DNA of 64,000 bases from Schistosoma mansoni (Eukaryota; Platyhelminthes; Trematoda; Strigeidida; Schistosomatidae), in the NCBI RefSeq assembly GCF_000237925.1, contig NC_031495.1:22818163-22882162 (forward strand). The letters run 5' to 3'. Shown here piece by piece: positions 36,975-47,900 of the stretch; within the stretch, counting starts at the first letter, position 1; each line of letters begins with the position of its first letter. The notes under the pieces were generated by a model. It had not been told where the DNA came from and did no database searches. It saw only the letters and a list, made by a program, of their open reading frames with translations. A program made the translations under genes and the position numbers.

Positions 36975-39389
36975 ATGTTAAATAAGTTTAAAATGAACTT
37001 TAATTTGTTATTAATGAGAACTAAGTTTTGTATTCAAATGTAACTTCTTTATGTAGTTTTGTTTATAATAGATTATTAACAGCAATAGAAGAAACAAAAT
37101 CGCCAAGACGTTTTCTTGTCCAAAAAAACAACAGATTCACAATGAATTCAATGGAGAAAGATAACAGAAATACCCAAAAGTTTCAAAAAAGTCTGAATGA
37201 AACATTAGAAGGTAATGGTAGAATAGATTAATAATGAACTGTTACAAAATTTTTTTTGTATATTTTAGAAAAAGAAAGATTAAAAAATATATTGTCATCA
37301 ACAAAAACTGAATCCAGCTTAATAAAAAGTCGAATCGAATCAGGTTATATAAGAAAAATAACTATTAATAAACTTTTGATTATTTAGCAATTGAAGAATT
37401 GAGAAAAATTAATGAAGAAATTCAAGATATACAAAGTTAGGGAAAAATTAATTTAATTATTTCTTTTTTTGTAGTTAAGAAAAAATTGTTAATCAAAAAA
37501 CAAGATATCAGACGACAAAGAGAACAAAAGTACGTATATGTATATATATCTATAAACACACCTCAAGTCATAAATAAAAAACTTTTATTTCAACCATGGG
37601 TCAATGAATATTCATGTAGGATTTATAAAGTGGTATTATATGAAGAAAAATTTTTTTGTTGATAGTAAATCTTAAATATTGGACTCTCACTAAATAACGA
37701 CATAGTGAGTACCCAGTGATTTTAGTCCCGTAATATTTTCGATATACTAAGATACAAAGTGTAGTTTTTTTAACGGATATTTTGCATGTTCATCAAACTA
37801 TACCACTCCTTGCTTTTGTTAACTTTCTTTCCAATGACTTATACTATTTAGCTTAAATAAAATTAAGTAAATTAATAACACTTAAGTGATATATGACCTG
37901 AGTCACTTTTTAACAAACAGGGTTTACATGTTCGTAATATTTTACATAGTAACCTAACAAGTTATATCAAGTTTCATAATATTTGTAATACATAATATTT
38001 AAAAAAATATATCAACGGTTACCGTCTACAACATTACCAAACTTTCATTAAGACAGGAACAAAATTAGTTATAACTTGGTTACTTATTCCAGGTACACGA
38101 TATTGAGTTAATATGGTTACACTAAACAATAAATTCTAACGCAAGCGACGCTAGAAATTCCCATGAAAATTTTAGGCATGTCGTTAGTCAGTCAGTATAT
38201 AGATCGTCAAAATCAAGAATCAGTTTGGCCCAACTTTTGAGATTTTCAAGATTTAAAATCGGTTGCTATTACTTCAAAGCAGGTCTCTTGCTCTACATAA
38301 ATACATTCATTTACTAGTAAAATAGTTTATGTTTGGGTACTTTATCGACTCATAAACGTCTTCGTAAATGTTTTCATATTCATTTTACAACAATTGAGTG
38401 CAAACTTCATTAAGGGTCAATAAGCTGAGGTTATAAAACATTAATCAAAGAACCATATAAATATAACTACAGATTTGTTTAGGCAGTTTGTAAAACATAA
38501 GAATTCCTGTTATTTCATCTATTGATAGAAACCTGACTTAATTATAGGATTACTTTGAACAAACCAATAAATTACATATCATTGCATTATGATTCTACAA
38601 GAATACAAATAAAAGTTATTGGATGGTTTGTGTTGTGTTGCTTAAAAATTATTCCAGTTTTACTTTATTATGAAAAGATGGAACCTTTTACCGATTCTGT
38701 GCGATTCAAACACTAAATAAATTTATGCTGTACATAGCCATCTACAAGATAAATGTTAGCTAAGATTACTATCTAAACTGTGTGTAGAAACCTCAGTGCT
38801 TTTATCTTTATCATAAATAACATACGGTATATTATATTTACATTGTCACTACACTGAAAAGACCCTGATCTGTTATTTCTGTATACGACCACTCTGAACG
38901 TTTCAAAAATTGGTAACAAATTTATGATTTTGTTCCCCACATTCTACTTATAACTAACCTCTCACTAACTTGGATAAGCAATAGACATTATTAATTTAAG
39001 CTGCTAAGCAGTTTTGAAATGTATAGTTCAGTTTAATGTAATTAAAAAACTCATGTTTTTTAAATGTCAACCTTCAGTGTTTTTCTTTATTATTGAGCAG
39101 GGCACAAAAAGATCTACTTTCACTACTTTCAAATAAACAGAAGATCGAACATTTGATAAAGGTCGAACGTGAAAATTCTTTGGATGAAAGGTAATCTCAA
39201 CTAATAAGTGGTTTTACCACTATACTAACTCATTTACTCAACAGAATCCGTCAACTACAGGAATGTATTAAATATTCAGAAGACCATTGGATTTTCCGAT
39301 ATTTTAATGATAAAAATTATGAAACCGAACCACAAAAAGAAGTGATTGAAGGGAATGAAACAGTTTTAATTGAAAATAAACAAATTTAA
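36975..39389 (+). CDS. Unrecognised coiled-coil protein gene, seven exons with minute introns
   Basis: Exons: 36975-37039 (tentative first), 37072-37211, 37269-37343, 37388-37435, 37475-37529, 39101-39190 and 39245-39389 (ending in TAA). Introns are 32, 57, 44, 39, 1571 and 54 nt; all are GT-AG, and codon phase is conserved at every junction, which chance would hardly give. The product is about 205 aa, rich in Lys, Glu, Ile and Leu, with heptad-like stretches such as AIEELRKINEEIQDI and KKKLLIKKQDIRRQREQK, so a long helical coiled coil is likely. I do not recognise the family. In-frame ATGs are at 36975, 36993 and 37014, and the start is uncertain: 36975 is the first after an in-frame stop. 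Schistosome genes often have very short introns near their 5' ends. Confidence 0.6.
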
Positions 39390-39789
39390 CATTTTATTGT
39401 CTGTTAGCTTCATAAGCGTTGGTGTTTATTAGTAAATAAATGGAAGTTGAATTCACTATGGTTCTTTCACTTATGCATTTGTACTTGCTCATTGAGTACT
39501 AGTTCAAAATAAAAATACGAAAACTAACAAATACATCCTATTTTTTGGTCAGTGTGTTGATAACTTAAAAAAATACCATCAGCACACTTAAGTATAGTAA
39601 AGTGCATCACTATGTCCCAGCTGAGTATGTTCAATAAATATATAAAATATATCATCAATTAGTCATAAATTAAAGGTCATGAATAAGCATAAAATATTAC
39701 GGTGTAGATTATTTTGACGTTATTTTAAAGAATCTAAATACGAACACCTGTATTCTTTCATAATATACATGACTGTTGAAGAAAATTTC

Positions 39790-40135
39790 AATTTCAATCA
39801 TGAATCGATGAATGTTAGACCACCATTAAAAACCTAAAAGCATTGGACGGTCATTTCGTCTTAGTATGGAACTCCTCAGTGGTGAGCATCCACGATCCCC
39901 ACCTGGAACCTTAGTTCTTTCGCCTTCTCAGTAGTTTAGAGGTTAAGCGTTCGCGTGCGAGACCGAAGGTCCTGGAGTCAAATCCTGAGTGCGGGATCCT
40001 GGATGTGCACCACTGAGGAGTCTCATACTATGAAAAAGCGGCCGTCCAATGATTCCAGGTTTTCAATGGTGGTCTAACATTTGTCGATTCATGATATCAA
40101 TCATCACTCAACAATCTCCACAACTTTATACTGAT
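39790..40135 (+). mobile_element. Foldback SINE-like element, decayed copy 3
   Basis: Left arm TTAGACCACCATTAAAAACC, tRNA-like middle (CTCAGTAGTTTAGAGGTTAA near 39930, and a degenerate B-box GAGTCAAATCCT) and the right arm with inverted ends match the 6117-6485 family. The CTGAGGA core persists in both arms (plus near 40013; minus in the left arm). In the right arm GGACGAAAC has become a TGAAAAAGC-like run. The left arm keeps AGAC-GAAA on the minus strand, but the helix I strands no longer pair well. Confidence 0.7.
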
Positions 40136-41943
40136 AAAATCTAAATTGTTTAGGGTGTTATGTGTATGTTAAGTTCAAGCCCAATATTATGAAATATCAA
40201 AATTTTGAAGATTTCTGAATCAACCTTAAAAATAATTGAATACATAACTTTATGTTAAAAAGAAATAAAATTGAATATTATATTTCTATCCAGTAAACTG
40301 CCAAGTACTCATTCCAGAAAATAATTTATTACAATTGTAAATAATAGACGAACAGGTGACTTTATAAATGCAATTTTCAATGTTATGCGGTTGAAAGTAG
40401 TAGCCATAGAACTTCAAAACTAAATTTCCTGCTTGTTAGTGTTATGAATGGTCATCGCTAATCGTTATCTCGAAACTGCTTATTACTTATACATGTAAAA
40501 CGAGGAACCGCTGCAATTTTCACGACTCGAAGTGAAAAAACCCAGACTGATACAAGTGCAGATTTATTGAACCCGAAACACAACGACGACCCTAGTCGAA
40601 AATACACTCATTTACATATTGATTGTACACCCATTTTGATAATTAATTAGGATGAAATCACATATGTAAAAAATACTTAGAGTTATAACAAATCACACCG
40701 CGCGTCATGCCGAACATAGTTCATGGTAAATTAATACAAGAATATCGTATCTTGAACAGAAAGTACACTCAAATAAATTAATACTCTACCGAATAAAAAA
40801 TTTACCACTGTAAAACAAATACCACACTGATTGATGATCATATTGAATTAAAACGGAAATAATGACGAACAAAAATAACAATGAGTAAAAGAATGTAATT
40901 TTACTTTTTAACTCCGTCATACCAGTTAGCACACTCCATCAAGGACTTCTTATAATCTGCAGCGAAATAACATTCCCTAGTAGATAGTTCCACAATCCAA
41001 AACATTATCACTAAACTATTCAAGTCACAGTCAACTTATTATAAATAAAATTATGAACTGTTCTTCTCCACTTCTCAAAACATCAAAATGGACTGTATAA
41101 ACAGACGTGTGTTTTTTATTTCCAGTAGCCTGTATGACCAAGATTCCTAATTTCACTTAATTAGACTTGAGACTCTTGGTGATAATATGAGAATATAAAA
41201 TCGAAAATTTATGTATTAAGAGTCTTACAAACAAAATATCACTAAGTTCTTTTTTTTTAAATTACCACATCCTGTATTGCTAAACAGAGATTTTTATTGT
41301 TCAGTTTCCGCTATTTTTTAAAAGTCTGTTGATCAAATAACACGTTCATATATGTTACTCTATTTGACAGGAAATGTGTATAAACTGAATATATTGTCAA
41401 ATATTTTAATATATATTCACTAAAAACCCTATATTTTCACTTTCAAACTTTTTTTTTCTTTTTATCGCCTTCTACTTCAAATGATTAACTCCTACCGTTT
41501 AACACCAAAGTCAAAATAAAATACATTAGACTATAGTTATTATCACGAATACCTGCTGATTTTTTCTTTCTTCAAATACTTAACACTGTACTATAATGAT
41601 AATAACTAATATTAACAAATTGATTGACTCCTTTCTTGAAATGTCATACAATTTGTTCTATCTATAATAATAATACTTTGTTAGTTGCTATCTGATATTC
41701 TTTTAAGTATTAATACAAAAACAAGTAAATTCGATTGGTGACCTTAATTTATCTGTTTCTTTAAAGAAAAACCAAAATATTTAATAATCAGCTGATTAGT
41801 TGCTAGCCATCTCTTCCCTAAGTAATAAGGTTTAAAAAATAATATAAAAAGAAGAATACGTACAACTGTACTTTAAAAAAAGATTTATTCACTTAATCAA
41901 ATTATAATAATGTTAATATAATTATTTCATATATTAATAAGCA
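40136..41943. other. AT-rich stretch, no gene seen
   Basis: Lies between the third foldback element and the start of the next gene. No exon or motif was noticed. It presumably holds the promoter of the 41944 gene. Confidence 0.4.
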
Positions 41944-44900
41944 ATGAATAGAAATGGAATAATAAAAGAAAAATCAACTACTTCAGATTCAATTGATAAT
42001 CAGCATAGAATTACTACACCTATACAACCAACATTACGTACACGTAGTATATATCTTGTTTATCCACCACCGGTAAAATATGATCCAAATCCACCACCTA
42101 GAATTAATCCATATTTTTATTCGAAACAAGCTAAAAATATGCTAGCTGAAACAACTGATGCTAGTAATTATATTCATGAAAGAGCCAATCATATGTTAAG
42201 AAGTGAATATGATAGATATCATCATTATTATTCTAATTATTTTTATGGAAATATGCGAGAGAAAGAAGATTATCGGTAAGTTATTACTTTTACTTATTTT
42301 CAAACTAACTAATTTAAATTCATTCGATATTGTTTGTTTGAATCTTCCCATCGATGTGTTAGGACTGCAACTGGTCTGTCTCTAATTGGCATATGTGCAT
42401 ACTGTGCGTATTGCCTCGATATAGCCTTAATTCACAAGCATTGTAAGCAAAGATGGATAGTGACTAGCAGTAGAATCCAGGACGCGCGTTTTATCCTATT
42501 CGGGACTCGTCAGCTGGATGTACCTGCATCACCCCATCGCACAAGCAAGTGGTTATCAGGACTCAGGGGCCGAGTGGATAACGCGATGGCGTTTGAAGCG
42601 GAAGGTACTGGGTTCGAGTCCCAGAGTGAACATCAACTCTGAGATGCAAGTATATCCAGCTGACGAGTCCCAAATAAGACGAAACGCGCGTTCTGGATTC
42701 CACTGCTAGTCACTATCCATCCTTTCTTAACTAATTTAAAGTTTTATCACGAACAATTCAGTCTATTTGTAAACAGAACGCTTCAGAATAGCATTAATCT
42801 TACACTAATAAAAGCAAAACTGTCAAACCATTTCAACCATAATGTTCAGCCAATATGGTACTACCAGTTTTATTATTATTATCACTTATCATTATTATTA
42901 TCAGTATTAGTAGTGGTAGTAGTATTATAACGCGGGATTATACTACTCTATTAAATACAAAGTAAATTGATGTACTACTAATAATGTAATAAATACGCAG
43001 ATGGGCATAAAAGAAAACGGTTTCTACCTTTATTTATAGCAGTGTAGACAATAGGCTTAAACAGATTTGTTGACCAAATCAAACTACTTTATAAAGAAGG
43101 AAATCTATCTGTCCCTATTATTAGATCTCTAGAAAAGAGCCTCAAGTAAGAAAGTTCGGTTAGTATTAGAAAATCAAATTATGTGAGTCATCACTTTTCT
43201 GCGAAATAATTAATCTGGATCAGAATTTCTCGAAAGCTTAGGAAAACTAGTATTTTTAAAGTTGCAAACGTTTTGCTATTTAGCCTTATATTCAGTGATC
43301 CAATGAATTTCACAAATTGAAAATCCATGTAACCACTTTATAATGGTTAGCAAAAGCTTTACACAGAGAATGAAACGTTTATGGTATTCACGGGTAAACT
43401 ATTTAAAAATATATTTTAAAAACAATAATGAAAGTACAGAGAAATCGATTACTTTGCATTCCTAAAGTATGTGTATTTAAATCATATATTTATATCGAAC
43501 AAAATTTTGACACTAATGGTTATCAATGAAGTTCGCATTTCGAAGCTAAAATCACTGTGACCATTTTTCAACCAAGTCTTCGTATGAGCAAAAATAAACT
43601 TTTGTAGTGGATATATTGTTCATACTACTATAAATACATTCTTTAAAAAGTAAGGATAAGAACATCAATTTTGATACTTACGATTATAAAAACCATTCCT
43701 AGTTAGTTAAGTTAACAATAAATCAAGATGCATCAGTCTGATAAAGTCTGAAAGTATTTAGATTTCAAGAGTCAGAAAACTATGTGGTATTAACGTATGT
43801 CATCGCGATTGTTACTAATAAAAAGGGATTATGCATGTCATTTGAAACTTATATTATTTCCAAACTCTAAAATTCATAATCAGTGTGATTAGTTATCTAT
43901 AATCATGGGAAAAACTGAAATTCAGTTTGGAAGAAAATTGAGAAAGGAGATCAATAAACTAGTCTAAAATCTTTAATTACAGATTTATAAGTGTATGTAA
44001 TTCCTTTGATGGAGGGCGGAAAGTTATCGAATGTGATCTATTGAGAAACCTTGCTGTTTTTTGAAGTAGCTAGTATACCATAAAAGTGTAATTATTCTAA
44101 GTAAAACTAGCCACCTTCGTCAGATAAACATACGATATTCTCAACTGTTTACTTGATATACAGAGCTTTCAAATTATTTAGTAGGATCTGTAATAACCTT
44201 ATGGATTATTTTTGAAAGTAAACTCATAAGCAATATAAAAATTAACTTGAGCAAACTCCTGGATATGATGTATTTTATTTTAATAATTGCTAAAAAACGC
44301 TTTTAAGTAAGAGATTGGCTACTTATTACCACTTAAAGCATAAATCGAGTGTTTTCCCAACTATAAGTAGTTAACCTCATAAATGTCATCAAATTTTCAA
44401 GGTCTCATTATGTAAAAACAAGAAGACAGGTCAATTCAGTAATTTCAAGTAGTCCTATATACTCATAATAATCATATGCCTTCAAATGACTAGTTTTGAG
44501 CTAGACTCCTAAAGTTCTAGTGAAGAAACGTGAATGGTAGAGTTCAAGTATACAAGCATTACAAAGTCCATCCGTGACAAAATTCGACAATCGTCACAGA
44601 ATATCATAAATTTAAAAATGTGAACAACTGAAATGCATTTCATTAGCTTAGTATTTTCGTGACAACATAGGGATCTGGTGACGTTAAATCGGAACAAATG
44701 TGCTGTTGTAAGTTCACACCGCTGTTCAAAACACTATGAATTTTAGTGGTTCTCTATGTGATACCAGTTCTGAATTACTTCTGTCTCACAAGAGATCAAA
44801 TCTCTATAAATCCTCTGTCCACGTTGAACATATATAGGTAATCTATAATTCATAATGCCCAGTTTTTCATCAACCGAAGGTGGATAATGTGACGGATAAA

Positions 44901-47900
44901 TCATAAAATATTTCTCATACCACTTGTAGACATTCAGTTGGTGAAAGGCTTAATGTGGAATTTATTCGTAGTAAATTGAGAAGTGGCTAAAAATCTGCAT
45001 ACCTTTATGCCACGGGTATAATTTCTGATAAGTGAAAGCTCATTACGGACAAATTATTATATTTAATTTTCGCCTTGTAATCCAAATATACTTCATTATA
45101 AAATTAGGATATATATAGCGAAATCATGGTCAACTCCTATTTATAACCTGAACGCTCGTTATTATTAGATATTACCATTTAGATAATTAAAAAATTAGAA
45201 TCAGTGATAAATATAGCTCAACGTTATATTGCTTTAAACTTTTACAATTGTTTATATCAAACTGAATAATTAGTCAAAGGAGAAGATTTATGTACAAGGT
45301 TGGAAATTAGTAAATCCATTGTTTCCATTCCACACAAGGTACAGATAATGGAAGGACATTTATTTCGAACTGAGTATTTTCTATAATGTCACTGACTCTA
45401 ATCATTCGTCTAAATGGAGTTTTGTCAAAGAATGAAGGCTACATGTAATGCATTTGCATAACTGATTGGTTTTATTACCACCCACCTTATACACGAACTC
45501 TACTGTCTTATTAAATTATATTACCTTACCAGCTTATTCATTAACTTTTTATGAGACAACTAACATATTCAGAATGTTCGCTGAATGTTCATATCTTACA
45601 CAAGCCTCTTACTTTCCAGTACTGGTGGTTGCATTTTTGTGCGAACACCACAAACAAAAGTACATCTGTCTTATAACTTACCTTAGTGGTACGATTTAGA
45701 CAGAGCACCACATCCTAAACATACTTCATATTTATCCCGTTAGTTTAACTGTACGTAAACAGCTAACCGATTTAGTGCATCATTTATTGGCGTAACTTAA
45801 TCTCAATTCCTACAGCTGAATCCAAAAATCTGGATTCACTTCACATGAAGGGAAGTTGATAGGCTGGGCTGATCATGCAAATCAATTCAAGGCTAAATGG
45901 TAGATTAGAGATGATGACGAGTAGACGTTATCTCTTGAAAATAGGATTTGCTTTTCTGAAGAACACATCATTATTAGTGAATCCATTTGGGCAGATATTT
46001 TGACTCCATTGGCTAATACCAATTCCAACTATCTCTTAGGATTTTCATTAAATTACCAATTTAGGACTGCGTACGGCAAATGTATGTAACAGTACAAAAG
46101 TCAAACAACCGCACAACACAATATCTACCACACTTGACCACTCTGGTTTTAAATTTTCAATAATTAATGAGTTCGAACCAGCGTACGGTAATATTCTTAT
46201 CTTTACTACCGGGATGCTGTGATACTTTTTTAGTATACTGATTTAATTTTCTTACTACAAATGAAACAAAATTAATCTTGAATAAATGGTGTATTACTAG
46301 TTTATGACTTCAGAATCATCATAACATTATGTTTTTGAAAACCATTTAGATACGTGAATGAAACAAATTAAAAATAAATTTACCATCAATGAATACAAAA
46401 CAATGGCAACAAAACGAACAATTATGTCTAAAAATCAGAAAGGCTAGAAATTCGATTTGTTTTAAACTAACTTTAGATCGAAAATACAAATATATTCATG
46501 TGAATACGTATTGAGAACTGAATTCATGAGAATTTATTATTTGCCACTTAAAGTACTTTGTTACTTTGAGAAAAATTCAATGGCGCAAAACGTTTTTCTT
46601 GAAGATTCATTAACATCTATGCATGAGTTTCATAGATTACTCAAACATATAACTTTTCATAAGGTGCTATCAAGTTACGGAGGAAACAAATAAAACTCCA
46701 TCGTTAACTGATAAGTAACTGTGAAGGGAATTTTCCTTGTTCAAACAACTTAATAAGATGAATGAACTGATTACTTAGATAAAACTGACATTTTGTACAC
46801 CAATTATTATATATCTTTTGAAACTCCAGTAATCAGAAATCTTTATATTCTCACCTATCACATATTCGTACTGATAATTATAATAATATATGACACTTGA
46901 ATCACTAATTTTCAAATTGACGAAATATTATAAATAGGAAATATATACGTGAAGGATTAAAACAACAAATGATGGATAAGATGAAACGAAAAAAAGAAGA
47001 ATGGTTAAATAAATCAGCAGGTAAACTGATTATCATTGAATGAATACAATAAAATATTTATTAACCAAATAGAAGGCAAACAAATTGAAAATGATTGTCA
47101 AAAATATTTTCATAATAAGATGATAAATGAACAAAAGAAACGTGCCTTTTTACTCACATTCAGAGATATGAATAAAAAGGTAAGTCTAATTGATAAGTAG
47201 TAGAATTGTTTTATTTTTTCAAATTTCAACTTTAACGACAATTTTAGCATCTACTCATTCTTAAGTAGATTTTTAGTTTTTCAGGAAAATATATAGTATG
47301 AAAAAGGGTTTATGGAATGATATTAATGATAGGATTAGAATAAAACACTAGTGTTCTACAGGGGTTTCAATTTGATCTGAAACTTTTTTCACGTTCATTC
47401 CCACGGCCGTTTATAGGTTAAATTAGAAAACTTTTATTGTAAAGGGAGAGTACGTTACACATAATTCGTCGCATTAGAAATAAACAGTTAGGATCCTAAA
47501 ATTTGACACTTCATTATATATATATATATATATATATATTACATTTAAAATCAGTTCACTTAAAAAGTAAACAGGGTTTCGAATCTATATTCATCGGCTT
47601 TGCAGCTTACTGCTTATGAAATTTAATGTTTCTGTAAGAAGCATGTTCATGAATAGAGATGATATATTGTGATGACTTTATTTCTCCTCTTCAGATTTTT
47701 AATTCTATTTGTAAATTCGAAACTATCATTTACACAGTGATCTATTACTTTGTGTAGTGATTCTAGAATTTCTACTACCCATTTTTAAGTCTCAATTTAA
47801 CATGAACTTACTATAGTTTGGATCTGAAAAAGTGGTAAGTCAGTTTTACGAACTTTTGTCATACTCTATAGCTCGTGAGTGATAGAACCAATAAGCCTGA

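Larger units (their letters stand above)
42388..42730 (+). mobile_element. Smα-type composite: tRNA-like core between inverted hammerhead arms
   Basis: A leader at 42388-42440 (ATGTGCATACTGTGCG, then CCTCGATATAGCC) matches the inverse of 5640-5690. Then an arm (AGATGGATAGTGACTAGCAG at 42450-42470) returns inverted at about 42700-42722 (CTGCTAGTCACTATCCATCC). Between the arms is a tRNA-like stretch with A-box-like GGCCGAGTGGATAACG (42567-42582) and B-box GGTTCGAGTCC (42611-42621). Each arm holds an Smα-like hammerhead, on opposite strands. It lies in intron 1 of the 41944 gene. Confidence 0.75.
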
